A DNA stretch of 56,263 nucleotides from Cladosporium sp. IMV 00045 (lineage: Eukaryota > Ascomycota > Dothideomycetes > Cladosporiales > Cladosporiaceae): positions 1 through 56,263 of the forward strand of contig MSJI02000623.1 of NCBI GenBank assembly GCA_001931905.2. The letters run 5' to 3'. Of the stretch, positions 11,446-21,688 are shown in pieces. The translations under genes and the position numbers were made by a program. The notes beneath the pieces were generated by a model. That model made no database searches. It was not told the origin of the DNA and worked only from the letters and a program-made list of their open reading frames with translations. Each line of letters begins with the position of its first letter. Positions within the stretch are counted from its first letter, which is position 1.

Positions 11446-12543
11446 TCACGAAGAAGCCTTGTACGCCTGCTTGATCTCCTCGCACACCGCGTGCGTGACC
11501 TCCTTCGTAGTCGCCTCACCGCCCAGGTCGCGCGTGGAAATCTTCTTCTCACACACCTTCTCGATGCATTCCATCAGCCTGTCAGCCGCGTCCTCCTCGC
11601 CCAGCCATCTCAGCATCTCAGCCGCGGTCCAGAAAGTGCCCACGGGGTTGGCCACGCCTTTGCCTGTGATGTCGAACGCGGAACCGTGAATGGGCTCGAA
11701 CATGCTCGGGTGTTTCCTGGTCGGGTCCAGATTCGACGTCGGAGCGATTCCAATACTGCCCGCCAGCGCCGCGGCGAGATCGGACAAGATGTCCGCGTGC
11801 AGGTTGGTAGCGACGATGGTGTCGAGGCTGCGCGGCTGCAGCACCATGCGGCACGTCATGGCGTCCACGAGCATCTTGTCGACGTGCACGTCGGGGAAGT
11901 CGCGCGCCACCTCCTGCGCGATCTCGTCCCACATCACCATGCCGTTGCGCTGGGCGTTGCTCTTCGTCACGACAGTGAGGTGCTTCTTGGGCCGCTTCTG
12001 CGCCGTCTCGAATGCGAACCGGATGACCCTCTCGACCGCGGCGCGGGTGAAGATCGATACCTCTGTGGCGGTCTCCCAGGGGCAGCCGCGGTGCGACCTA
12101 CCACCTTGGCCGGCGTACTCGCCCTCTGAGTTCTCACGGACAATCACCCAGTCCAAGTCCCCTGCGTTCGCTTTGCGTAGAGGAGACTCAGTACCTCTCA
12201 GAATCTTGGTAGGCCTGACGTTTGCGTATTGCTGGAATGGCTGGCAGATTGCCAACCGCAGACCCCAGAGAGACAGGTGATCGGGGACATCTGGGGCACC
12301 CACGGCTCCGAAAAGGATGGCGTCGTGCTTCTTGAGTTCCTCGAGCCCGCCGTCGGGGATGTATTTGCCGGTCTTCTTGTACGTTTCCGAGCTCCAGTCG
12401 TAGTCTGTGAAGTCCAATTCGAACGTGCCCGCGGCGGCGGACAGGGTTTTGAGGACCTGCACGCCGGCGTCGATGACTTCCGGTCCAATGCCGTCGGCCG
12501 GCATGCAGGCGATGCTGTAGGGTTTGAGAGCGTGGGGAGACAT
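11446..12543 (-). CDS. Tartrate/D-malate dehydrogenase-like (isopropylmalate dehydrogenase superfamily)
   Basis: Intronless, 365 residues, full length for the family. The beta-decarboxylating dehydrogenase fold is shown by ADGIGPEV (residues 16-23), substrate arginines in NVRPTK (R110) and RENSEGEY (R136, with Y143), the catalytic lysine in TKSN (K194), and metal-binding aspartates in VDAMTC (D227) and NLHADILSD (D251, D255). EPIHGSAFDITGKGVANP is the NAD-binding signature. The RENSEGEYAGQGGRSHRG context fits tartrate dehydrogenase/decarboxylase (TtuC/DmlA type) rather than LeuB. Such enzymes oxidise tartrate or D-malate with NAD+ and Mn2+ or Mg2+. No mitochondrial presequence is evident, so a cytosolic location is likely. 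The gene is divergent from a transcription factor 592 bp away, which may regulate it. Exact substrate is not decidable from sequence. Confidence 0.88.
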   Translation of the reverse strand: MSPHALKPYSIACMPADGIGPEVIDAGVQVLKTLSAAAGTFELDFTDYDWSSETYKKTGKYIPDGGLEELKKHDAILFGAVGAPDVPDHLSLWGLRLAICQPFQQYANVRPTKILRGTESPLRKANAGDLDWVIVRENSEGEYAGQGGRSHRGCPWETATEVSIFTRAAVERVIRFAFETAQKRPKKHLTVVTKSNAQRNGMVMWDEIAQEVARDFPDVHVDKMLVDAMTCRMVLQPRSLDTIVATNLHADILSDLAAALAGSIGIAPTSNLDPTRKHPSMFEPIHGSAFDITGKGVANPVGTFWTAAEMLRWLGEEDAADRLMECIEKVCEKKISTRDLGGEATTKEVTHAVCEEIKQAYKASS

Positions 12544-13135
12544 GTTCGTCTATCTCCTTGATTGTGCGTGGCGAATGGGGATGTTCAAAGTCCGACGAGC
12601 TCTCTCAATGCAATTATGTGAAGGAGACAGAAACGATGCTTATTGTTATGGATTTGATAATGCTCTTCTTCCAGTGCGGTACAGGTACCAGCAGGTCCAT
12701 GATATATAGTTGTTGTGTTGCTCTCGAGAGATACACTTCAAGCACCGCCGGCCAAATGAGCATCCGCTGGCCCGGACAAACCTTTCCTCCAGCTCTCTTC
12801 CCGCTTTTGGCAAAGCATCCTCCAAAACCCTACTTCGCCCGCTGTCTGATTGAAGCCCATTGACGATTATAAGCGGGTTGTGGACTACACAATAGCGATT
12901 CTGCCAGTGCGCATGGCCAGAGTGGTGTGAACCGCGACATCGCAGTGCGGGCAACATCGGAAGGGAAGAATCGCGCATTGTTCGTCCGCCCATGTGTCTC
13001 TGAAAGTGGATCTTAGCGCGTTTTGAGGTATCCGAACGTCTTGGTATACAACCGGCGAGACCGGTTAGCCATCGTCCAGCTCGCCACTTTCGCACGACTT
13101 CATCACGGTGGAGGAAGCCCTAGGATCCTGGGAGA
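12544..13135. promoter_or_regulatory. Shared divergent promoter region
   Basis: 592 bp separate the start codons of the dehydrogenase (-) and the transcription factor (+), so both promoters lie here. I searched its plus-strand frames for a cysteine-rich zinc cluster exon and found none. Confidence 0.55.
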
Positions 13136-15460
13136 ATGGCGTCCAGCTCAGAGGTCCATACCGGCGACAGCACTTACCCCAGCGACAGCGAGCCGCCGCA
13201 AAAGAGAGTCCGACTGAGTCTTCCATCCACCGCGCAGGGCCGGCATCGCGAAATCGGTCTAATGAGATGGCGGCCCCAGAGTGATGCTGCAAGCTTCGTG
13301 GGCAGTGCCAGTGGCATCCACTTCATCCGATCGGTGTACAGCGCAGTCGAGGCAGAGAAATCCAGAGCTGCTTCGCCAGAGCAGTCGCCCGATCACAACC
13401 TGGTACCGGGAGAAGAGGACCAACTGCCTGATACAAGCAGCAGCCCGAGCGCGAAAACTCTTTGGCAACCGCATGAAGTCTACTGTGCTGAGCATGATGG
13501 CTCGCACGTGTTGTTCAGCAGTCTCATACAATGGTCTCAGAGCTACTTCGACAACTGGCATCCGGCCTACCCTTTCCTCCATGCGCCTAGCATACTGGCA
13601 CTTTTCAAGAAGATATCGATGGTCCCGCTTGGACGTGTCACAGATGTCATTCCGCCTCTCGATCTCGCCATGGTGCGAGCAGTGCTGTCCATCTCTCTGG
13701 CCGACCGCAGGCAGTCAGCGCAAGGCTCCGACATGAAACCAATCCCGCAGGTCCTCGTCTATAAATCCTTCACGTCTGCAATCGACAGTGTCGAGCGGAC
13801 TCTCTCAACGCCAACCACCATCAAAGGTCTGCAGGCTGTGCTTAGCGTACAACTCTTCCTCGTCTCCATGCTCCGGCACAATGCAGCCTCCAGACTCGGT
13901 GGTTTGATTGTCCGGATGACCTTCCAGATCGGATTACATCGTTGCCCTGTACGATACGCCAGCTTCACCATCGAAGATATTCAGCTTCGGAAACGTCTGT
14001 TCTGGACGGTCTATTGTCTGGATCGACATCTTTGCCAATCGCTTGGTCTTCCACTTGGTGTGCGCGACGACGACATCGATGTTTGTTACCTAGATCATGA
14101 AAGGCACACATCCAAACCTGGGATCGTAATAGGTGAGGTTTTCCCGGCCTCGGTCCTTATTTTCGACACTAACCAGTCATCGCAGCCCCTGATGAACGCC
14201 TCGTCATGCTCCAATTCCTCGTCCGCCACGCAGAGATCAAAGGCCTGATTGTGGAACTCTGCAACAAATCGATCAACCACCGACAAGCCGACTCGCACGC
14301 GTCAACAGAGATCACAGCAAGCATGAACAAATGGCGAAACGACCTTGAAACAGTGCTCGATGCATCTCATGAACCCAAACCCATCCTGAACGCATTTCAG
14401 GGCATGACGCTGTCAGTGCTTCAACATGAATGTACCATCATTCTGAACAGACCGCTTCTTGCCATGGGAAAAGACACGCCCGACTACAAGTCCGCGCTGC
14501 AAAGCTGTATAGGTGCATCAAGAGCGATCATCGGGATTCTGCACAAGTACTTGACGCAAGTCATCCAAGGCGAAAGCCGATCGACTGCGACACCACTGCT
14601 ATGGCCATCTTTCACCTGGGCATCATGGCAAAGCGCATTCATCGCCACCTACGCAGCCATGGAAGGCGAGCAACCCAAACAAAACGCAAGCAGGCACGTA
14701 CTTCCCCAACTCTCTTGACTCACAACAAGAAACCCCATCATACTAACAACCTCCCAGACTCGCAGACCAATCCGTCGACATCCTCAAACACATCTCCATC
14801 CGCGGCGGCGTGTGGCCCAACGCCTGCGCCGCTTCCATCCGCGACCTCAGCCGGCACCTGAACAAACCGCCCAAGCGACCCGCAAAATCGCCCGAAACCG
14901 AACTTTCGCGAACCCAGCAGCAACGCGCCCGCTTCGCCAACGGCCACAACCACAGCGCAGAGCCAGCAGACGGCCTCTCAGCACTCGCTGGTGCCGCAGA
15001 AGTCCACGGCAACATCGAACCCACGCACAACCCGCGCGCCACTTCCAAACCACCCGTAGGAGGAGCCTACGGCCAGCCTTCCTCTTCCATCTCATACCCC
15101 AACGCACAAAGCGACAGCAGTGCAGGAGCAGCCTACATGCCCACGCCGAACAGCGCCTTCACCGCACCAGGGGTGGGAGACGATTCTCTCGGCTCCGGGG
15201 CGAACTTCCCCTCTACGACAACGCAGCAAGCGAGTCACGGAGGCTATAATCCCGATTTCCCCTCTGCGCCTTTCTTTGGTGGTGGTGGCGGCCATCATCA
15301 CCACCAAAATCAGCACCAGCAGCAAGCGGCGTGGCCTTCAGACAGTCTGTTCGATTTGAACAATGTGGAGTTGTTCGCGGGGTTTGATATTCCGTTTTGG
15401 TTGGATGATGAGCAGTATGTGCCTTTTTTGGATAATAGTGGTGGGGGTGGTGGGGGTTAG
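13136..15460 (+). CDS. Fungal-specific transcription factor (Fungal_trans domain) without a Zn2Cys6 cluster
   Basis: Three exons (13136-14132, 14186-14693, 14758-15460) give 735 residues. Intron 1 (53 bp) is GTGAGG...CACTAAC...GCAG. Intron 2 (64 bp) needs a GC donor (AG|GCACGT) with a TACTAAC branch and CCCAG acceptor; the nearby GT donor at 14698 would break the frame. The N-terminus has a basic PQKRVRL stretch but no cysteine cluster. The middle-homology domain covers roughly residues 115-450 (SYFDNWHPAYPFLHAPS, RKRLFWTVYCLDRHL, LGLPLGVRDDDIDV). The C-terminal ~230 residues are low-complexity, with His/Gln runs, and end in an acidic-aromatic segment (FDIPFWLDDEQYVPFLDN) that resembles an activation domain. 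It may act with a partner that binds DNA. It is divergent from the tartrate dehydrogenase-like gene. The splicing model is inferred. Confidence 0.8.
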
Positions 15461-15878
15461 TTGGGAGGAGAAAGGATGTGGTGGATGCTGTGTTTGTAAT
15501 CTTATGAGGCTGGCGGGGGAAGGGAGGAATTCAGAGGAGATGATGTAAAAGACTACAGGCCAAGGAAGGTTTTAATCGTAATGTTCATTTCCGAACAGGT
15601 TTTGGGTTTGGCTCATGCTGTGCTACGTACCATCTGCTGTTTGAGCTGTGTTTCTGTGTTTCACGTCGGTTGAGTCTGCTTGATGAGACTCTGGCGGTCC
15701 CAAGTTGGACCGTAGGATGAAGGTGTGCTGCGAACTAGTTCCGCTCGCACTCAAGATTTGTTGACATCTTTCCAAGTCTCCATCAATCTGGGGTGCAAAC
15801 AGTAAAGAAGAGAAAAAGTCAAATGAGGATGGAGGAGCCTCCCGACACCGTGCCTTACGCATCGTCCAGTATTGCCAT
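15461..15878. other. Convergent intergenic region
   Basis: 3' flanks of the transcription factor and the F-box-like gene; G/T-rich up to about 15550. No further feature seen. Confidence 0.5.
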
Positions 15879-16712
15879 TCAATTTGATCTGCTTATGCGC
15901 CCGTTTTTAGGCGGCCTGCTAGAGAAGACATCATGGCGGGCACATGTCCAGCAATTCGGAATGTAAAACGTCTCGTGATAGCCGATCTTACGCACCATCT
16001 GCGCATACGTCTTGGTGACAAACCGCACAACATCTTCGCTGCCTTGCTCGCTTGCGCATCTCTGGACCTTACATAGGCAGATTGCACATTTCTGGGGCGA
16101 GACGCAATAGCCCCAGTACGAAGGGTGGGAGCTAAATACGGCTACTGGGCCGTCAGGAGTCGTCGGCGTGTCCTCTTGTATGAATAAGAAACCGTTGTAG
16201 CGAGAGGCGATGAATTCAACGTGCATGTAGCGGTCGCCGCTTCCCTGATCGTTCGACGACTTGGTGAGACTTCGCTCGTGGCAAACACCGAGTGCGGTCA
16301 TTTTCGCAGCCCAGGGGCGCAGAGCATGATCCAACTTCTCGAGCGCCTGAGGTTCCGCAAAGACGGAGCTTGTGACTTCAAAGGTGTTCTCCAGGTAGTA
16401 GATTTCCGAAGCCTCATGGCCAGTTTGCTTGCAGACCTGCAGCAGTGGATGGCCAAGTTTGAGACGGTGAGTGGAAGGATGGGAGCGGATCTGAGAAGTG
16501 ACCTGATTGAGGGCTTCTCCGGTCTCCTGGTGGTTGTCGCCGAGCTCTTCGACGTGGATGGGAATGTCACCGTTGTCTAGGAGGACGAGGCGGTAGATGC
16601 GGTTGCGCAGCTCACCAGGGAACTTGTTGAAGAACGGCGAGTCGGGCTGGGGAGCGAGGAGTTGGGTCTCACTCGGCTCCGGTGTCGGAGAGGTGTTGTC
16701 TTGGGAAGCCAT
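15879..16712 (-). CDS. F-box/2EXR-like fungal protein of unknown function
   Basis: Single exon, 277 residues. After a Pro/Ser-rich start, residues about 26-45 read SPFFNKFPGELRNRIYRLVL, the helix pair typical of the F-box-like and '2EXR' families that are greatly expanded in Dothideomycetes. LLQVCKQTGHEASEIYYLEN follows at the usual distance, and the rest is a mixed alpha/beta region containing four cysteines in CAICLCKVQRC. Such proteins are usually annotated only by the N-terminal motif; some act as adaptors for SCF ubiquitin ligases, but nothing here shows a partner. No signal peptide or membrane helix is seen. The following gene (Rieske-DUF455) is on the same strand 528 bp upstream; the two are not obviously linked in function. 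Confidence 0.75.
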   Translation of the reverse strand: MASQDNTSPTPEPSETQLLAPQPDSPFFNKFPGELRNRIYRLVLLDNGDIPIHVEELGDNHQETGEALNQVTSQIRSHPSTHRLKLGHPLLQVCKQTGHEASEIYYLENTFEVTSSVFAEPQALEKLDHALRPWAAKMTALGVCHERSLTKSSNDQGSGDRYMHVEFIASRYNGFLFIQEDTPTTPDGPVAVFSSHPSYWGYCVSPQKCAICLCKVQRCASEQGSEDVVRFVTKTYAQMVRKIGYHETFYIPNCWTCARHDVFSSRPPKNGRISRSN

Positions 16713-17240
16713 CTTGAGTGGCTATCGTGGAGATTGACGGGTGAGGTGATGATCAGTCGCTCGTTGTGGTGTGTCGTTGATGTGTTCTGCCCTTACCGGA
16801 GTTGGCTTGTTGGGATAATGCTCAGCAGATGGATTTGACTTGGTGTAATGATGGAAGCAAGTGGCGGGAACGCAGTTGCGTCAGTGAGGAGTCCGCACTG
16901 CTTTGCTGCTGTCGTATTCTGGCTGTGACGAGTTGACGTTTCAGCAGGTGCAGGTGGTGAGCATCGCGGCCATATGAAGCGATTTGAAATGTTGGTGGAT
17001 GAAGTGTTGTGGGAGTGTTGTGGAAGTGTTGTGTTTTTTTTGTTTGAGCTATGACGCTTTGTGTTGCGAGTGAGTGAACGAGTGTACAAAGGACAGAAGG
17101 AGCGACTCACATGCTCTTCAAACTTTGAACCCGACTTCAGTTCACTTCCATTCACTTCACATGTTGGCTTGTGTCATCCGTGAATGTCCGCCACTCCCTA
17201 TTTCAGACCTCGAAAGTTCCTCTGACTACATGACACCACC
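16713..17240. other. Promoter of F-box-like gene and 3' flank of the Rieske-DUF455 gene
   Basis: Contains a poly-T run near 17033-17042. No coding potential recognised. Confidence 0.5.
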
Positions 17241-18842
17241 TCACCCACCAGCGATAATATGCCCACCCCTGGAAGGCAGCTCCCCCACCAGATTCTCATA
17301 ATAACTCCCATCCATACCCGCCTCCCTCCTGGCCTCAGCATTAAACGGCCCCTTAACCGCCCCCCTAAAATGCTTCTGGACATTCGCCCTGAAAACCTGC
17401 ACCGGATCCGTGCCCTCCTGCGCGCAAATCCAGCTCAACCAGCGATGCCCCGTGGTGACGTGCGTGATCTCGTCGTTGTGGATGATCTCCAGCGTCTCCA
17501 CGCTCTCCATGTCCTTGGCCTTGCGGAACTTGTCGATTTTCATGGGGTTGACGTCCAGGCCGCGGGCTTCGTGCACGAGGGCGATGACGCTGATGCGCGC
17601 GCGCAGGTCGTCTTTGGTCATTTCCGCTGACTCCCAGAGGCCGTGGTGCACGGACAGCGCGCCGAAGTAGCTGCCCAGCTCTTCCAGCCGCGAGCGCAGG
17701 AGGGAGAAGTGCTTGGCTTCGTCGTTGGCGACTTTGAGCCAGTCGTAGTAGAATGTGCGCGGGAGCGGGGTGGGCGCGCTGCCTTCTCTGGGGGTGGTTT
17801 GGAAGGTGGCGAAGCGCACGCAGATGTCGATGGCGAGGTCGATGGCCCATTGTTCGATGTTTGCGAGGGCGTGGAGCATGTTGATTCGAGATTTGACGCT
17901 GCCGCCTCGCCCTGGGTTGGGGATTTGCCAGGGTTTGACGGATTGGAGGTCTTCGCGGGGAGGCTCGTCGGGTGGTTGCACAGTTCCTGCTCCGATGGGC
18001 ATGGGGTTGTCGGTCTGTTCTCGCGTGGCGAAGAGGGAGAATAGTTGGGTTGTGAGTTCGATCTTTTGCTCAGCGTCGGTTGTGTTTAGGATGTGGACGC
18101 ACCAGTCGCATACGGTGGCGTCTGGCCCGAGGGTGTATAAGTTGGCAGTTGGCTCTGCCACACCATCGGCAGTGGGAACGTTCGCAGTCGGTTTTACACT
18201 GTGTTTGTATTTGACCTTTTCGCTGATGGGCTGCAAGCTTGATAGCCCAACACCTTGCTCGCGATCGAATTCCAGGACAAGCTCGTCACCCTGAACTCTC
18301 ACGGGAAAGACGCATGCTTTAACGCCATAGCTTGAACTGCCAGTATCGAGGTCGAAGTCGTATGCGTGCCAGGGACATGACGCAACGTAAGATGAATCTT
18401 CAATATCGACTTGGGCATCGCTCATGGGTCCTCCAGCATGAGGACATTCCTGCTCCATTGCATAGTAAGTCCAGCCGTCGACGCTGTTATCCGTGGCGGC
18501 CGTTGTGGTTGAGGTCAGAGTTGGTAATCTGAAAAGTACCAGCCGTTTGCCAGTTGAGAGAGTAAGAGCATAGCGAGACTGTGATAGATCCGCATGCCTT
18601 CCGAGAGGAATCATGGAAGGCATTGTCGTCGGCGGCTCAACAGAGCTTGAGTGGTATGGACGACTTGTGGATTTCCTCGGCAATAGATTCGCGCTGTGGG
18701 CTCGAGTTGCAACTTGGTTGATTGCAGAGCTCGTATGTCTGTTCCTGCAGACTATGCGAAATCCTTGAAAGGGCAGTCTAGTCGCCGATAGCTTCTTGCA
18801 GTTTGAGGTGAGACTTGACGATCTTGTGAGACTCCTATACAT
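17241..18842 (-). CDS. Rieske [2Fe-2S] domain fused to a DUF455 ferritin-like diiron domain
   Basis: Single exon, 533 residues. The N-terminus (MYRSLTRSSSLTSN, Arg/Ser-rich, no acids) resembles a mitochondrial presequence. A Rieske domain spans about residues 80-195: CPH (C133, H135) and, after 20 residues, CPWH (C156, H159), the complete C-x-H...C-x2-H cluster ligand set. A linker leads to a DUF455 domain (about 310-480) with a diiron ligand pattern: E330 (NIEQW), ExxH at E375/H378 (DEAKH), E425 (HEARG) and ExxH at E458/H461 (DEITH). DUF455 is related to the tRNA hydroxylase MiaE and to ferritin-like oxygenases. The fusion therefore looks like an oxygenase or oxidase carrying its own electron-transfer module. 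The substrate is unknown. Alternative in-frame starts at M74 and M77 would remove the presequence but keep both domains. It is divergent from NAA15. Confidence 0.87.
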   Translation of the reverse strand: MYRSLTRSSSLTSNCKKLSATRLPFQGFRIVCRNRHTSSAINQVATRAHSANLLPRKSTSRPYHSSSVEPPTTMPSMIPLGRHADLSQSRYALTLSTGKRLVLFRLPTLTSTTTAATDNSVDGWTYYAMEQECPHAGGPMSDAQVDIEDSSYVASCPWHAYDFDLDTGSSSYGVKACVFPVRVQGDELVLEFDREQGVGLSSLQPISEKVKYKHSVKPTANVPTADGVAEPTANLYTLGPDATVCDWCVHILNTTDAEQKIELTTQLFSLFATREQTDNPMPIGAGTVQPPDEPPREDLQSVKPWQIPNPGRGGSVKSRINMLHALANIEQWAIDLAIDICVRFATFQTTPREGSAPTPLPRTFYYDWLKVANDEAKHFSLLRSRLEELGSYFGALSVHHGLWESAEMTKDDLRARISVIALVHEARGLDVNPMKIDKFRKAKDMESVETLEIIHNDEITHVTTGHRWLSWICAQEGTDPVQVFRANVQKHFRGAVKGPFNAEARREAGMDGSYYENLVGELPSRGGHIIAGG

Positions 18843-19360
18843 CGATTGAAGAGGAAATTGTCGAATGTGTCAAACAATTAGTGAAGCTGGGTGGCTTACA
18901 TGGTTGATCACCACCGAATATCTTCTGGTTCGCAGCATTTTTGGAAGGCCGGCTGGAAGCGAGCCAATGGAGCACGACCACCAGCATCTTTTGCATGTGG
19001 AGGGCGCACCACACCTGAAGATCAAGGCATTGCTCTACAACCTGTGCAACGAATGATTACTCTTTCCCGTGTTTAAGGAAATATCTTTACACTCAGTCTA
19101 CGCCCTGTCGCTAGTCGTTCTTCAGAGTTCGACCATATACCAGGCACATCCATTGATCTCGTCCATTTCATCGAGTGACGACACACGACGCAGCCAGCCA
19201 GCCCACTTGCACCACCACCGCTTCCGGACTTCAACTTTAACAGTAATACTCGGCCCGCCTCGTCTACTCTCATAATACTCACCACCACCACCAACCACAC
19301 AATCTCCACCCACCACCCCTCCCCCTCCTCCTCCTCCTCGCCCATATTCTCCCACCGGCC
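18843..19360. promoter_or_regulatory. Divergent promoter between Rieske-DUF455 and NAA15 genes
   Basis: The final ~120 bases before the NAA15 start codon form a strong pyrimidine/CAC-rich tract (about 19230-19345), a common feature of fungal core promoters and 5' UTRs. Confidence 0.55.
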
Positions 19361-21688
19361 ATGGCGCAGCCTCTGCCGTCCAAGGAGCAGACGCTCTTCC
19401 GCCATCTCGTCCAAAATTACGAGTCCAAGCAATACAAGAAAGGCATCAAGTGCGCCGACCAGATCCTGCGCAAGGTGCCCAACCATGGCGACACCCAGGC
19501 CATGAAGGCCCTCGTGCTCAGCTGCCAGGGCAAGGAAGCCGAAGCATTCGAGCTGTGCAAGCTCGCCCTCCGCAACGCCATGAAGTCCCATGTCTGCTGG
19601 CACGTCTACGGCCTGCTGTACCGCGGGGTGCGCAACTACGAGGAAGCGATCAAGGCCTACCGGTTCGCCCTGCGCCTCGAGCCCGACAGCCCGCAGATCG
19701 CGCGCGATCTTGCCCTCCTCCAAATGCAGATGCGCGACTTCACTGGTCTCGTGCAGAGCCGACGACAGGCTGTACAGGCCAAGCCCGGCATTAGGTCGAA
19801 CTGGACGGCGCTGGCGGTGGCATTGCACTTGAGTGGTGACCTCTCAGGAGCGGAAGATGTGTTGAAGAGGTTCGAGGAGACTCTGAAGCAGCCGCCGCCC
19901 AAGGCTGATCTGGAGCACCAGGAGGCTGTTCTCTACAAGATCTCAATAATCGCAGAGAGTGGAGACTACGAGCGTGCGCTGCAACAGGTGGATGAAGTCT
20001 TCAAGAAGGCCACGGACAGGACGGCGATCATGGAGATGCGCGCGGACTACTTGCTGAAATTGGACAAGAAGGAGGAGGCCGAGAAGGCTTACCGAGCGCT
20101 GCTGCACAGAAACGCTGAGAGGAGAGATTACTTTACCGGACTGGAGAAGTCGTTGGGTCTGGACAAGTCAAAGAAGGAGGATCAGGAGAAGCTGGTGCAG
20201 CTTTACCAGGAAGAAGCAAACAAGAGCGAGCGCAGGGATGCCGCACGACGGATACCTTTGGACTTCTTGGAGGGCGAAGTCTTCAGAGAGCATGCCGATA
20301 AGTACCTGCGAAGAATGTTCAGGAAGGGTGTGCCCAGCACGTTTGCGAACGTCAAGCAGCTCTACGCCAACTCCGAGAAGAAGCAGACCATCATCGACTT
20401 GGTGGAGAGCTACACGAAAGAGGAGCCGCAGGCCAATGGCGGTGCTGAGCCCAACGGCAGCGTCAATGGCGCCGACAGCAAAGCACCCTCCCCCGAAGAC
20501 ATCGCCCTCAACTGGAACCTCAGCGTCAACTATTTCCTGGCACAGCACTACGACTACTTCCTCTCCCGCGATCTCGAGAAGGCGAGCCAATACGTGGAGA
20601 AGGCCATCGCGCTCAACCCGCTCAAGAACGACTACACCTTCCACATGACCCGCGCGCGGATAACAAAGCACAAGGGCGACGTGGCCGCGGCGTCGAAAGC
20701 CATGAACGAAGCTCGCGAGATGGACCCCAAGGACCGCTACATCAATACGAAATGCGCCAAGTACCAGCTCCGCAACGACGAGAACGAGACCGCCATCGCG
20801 ACCATGGGCATGTTCACGCGCAAGGAAGCCGTGGGCGGCCCGCTCGGCGACCTCCTCGACATGCAGTGCGTGTGGTACCTGATCGAGGACGGGGAGAGCT
20901 ACCTGCGCCAGAACAAGCTGGCGCTCGCCCTCAAGCGCTTCCAACAGGTCTACGCCATCTTCGACACCTGGACCGAGGACCAGTTCGACTTCCACTCCTT
21001 CAGCTTCCGCAAGGGCATGATCCGCGCGTACGTCGACATGATCCGCTGGGAAGACACGATCCGCAAGCACCCCTTCTACAGCCGCGCGGCGGAATCCGCC
21101 GTCAAGCTCCTGACCATGCTGCACGACAAGCCGGAGCTGTCCGGACGACCGGTGAACGGCAAGGCCGACAGCGCAGCGGACAAGAAGGCCGCTGCCAAGG
21201 CGCGCAAGGCAGCGGAGAAGGAGGAGGCGGACAAGAAGGCCGCAGCGGCCAAGAAGCCCAACCCCCCGCCCAAGGCCGAGGACGAGGGCGAGAAGAAGAA
21301 GGAGGACCAGGACCCGCTCGGCGTCGAGCTGCTCAAGCAGGTCGGCGAGAAGCCCCTCGACGAGGCCATGAAGTACCTCACCCCGCTGCTCGAGCTGTCG
21401 CCTGACAACGTCGGCAGCCAGACGGCCGGGTTCGAGGTGTACATCAGGCGGAGTAAGTTTCCTTGAAGAGAAAATCTCAGATCAGATCCATCGATGCTAA
21501 CGACCAACACAGACAAATACCTCCCCGCCCTCAAATGCCTGCACGCCCTGCAAGCGCTCGACGCCACCCACCCGGCGCTCAAAGACGAGAGCAGCCGGTT
21601 GCGCGCCGCCCTGACGCCCATGCCCGAAGACGTGCCCGAGCAGGCGAGAGAGGTGCTGCAGGCTGAGTTCTTGTCCAAGCAGCAATAA
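19361..21688 (+). CDS. NAA15: NatA N-terminal acetyltransferase auxiliary subunit Naa15 (Nat1)
   Basis: Two exons (19361-21452, 21513-21688) with a 60-bp intron (GTAAGT donor, GCTAAC branch, CACAG acceptor) give 755 residues. Naa15 is the TPR-scaffold subunit that anchors the catalytic Naa10 on the ribosome, for co-translational acetylation of Ser, Ala, Thr, Gly and Val N-termini. The start MAQPLPSKEQTLFRHLVQNY and the first TPRs (KKGIKCADQILRKVPNHGDT, ALRLEPDSPQ) are strongly family-like. Further helical repeats run to about residue 610 (ALNPLKNDYTFHMTRARI). A Lys/Ala-rich charged linker (about 605-660) precedes the C-terminal helical part (KYLTPLLELSPDN). The last exon completes the domain (KYLPALKCLHALQALD). 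Length is slightly shorter than the yeast and human proteins, as usual for filamentous fungi. Confidence 0.93.

Noticed and set aside
11446..18842. A secondary-metabolite cluster formed by dehydrogenase, transcription factor and Rieske protein
   Set aside because: No backbone synthase, transporter or tailoring P450 is present, and neighbours are housekeeping genes.
20168..21124. 318-codon minus-strand frame opposite NAA15
   Set aside because: Val/Leu/His-rich shadow caused by biased codon use in NAA15.
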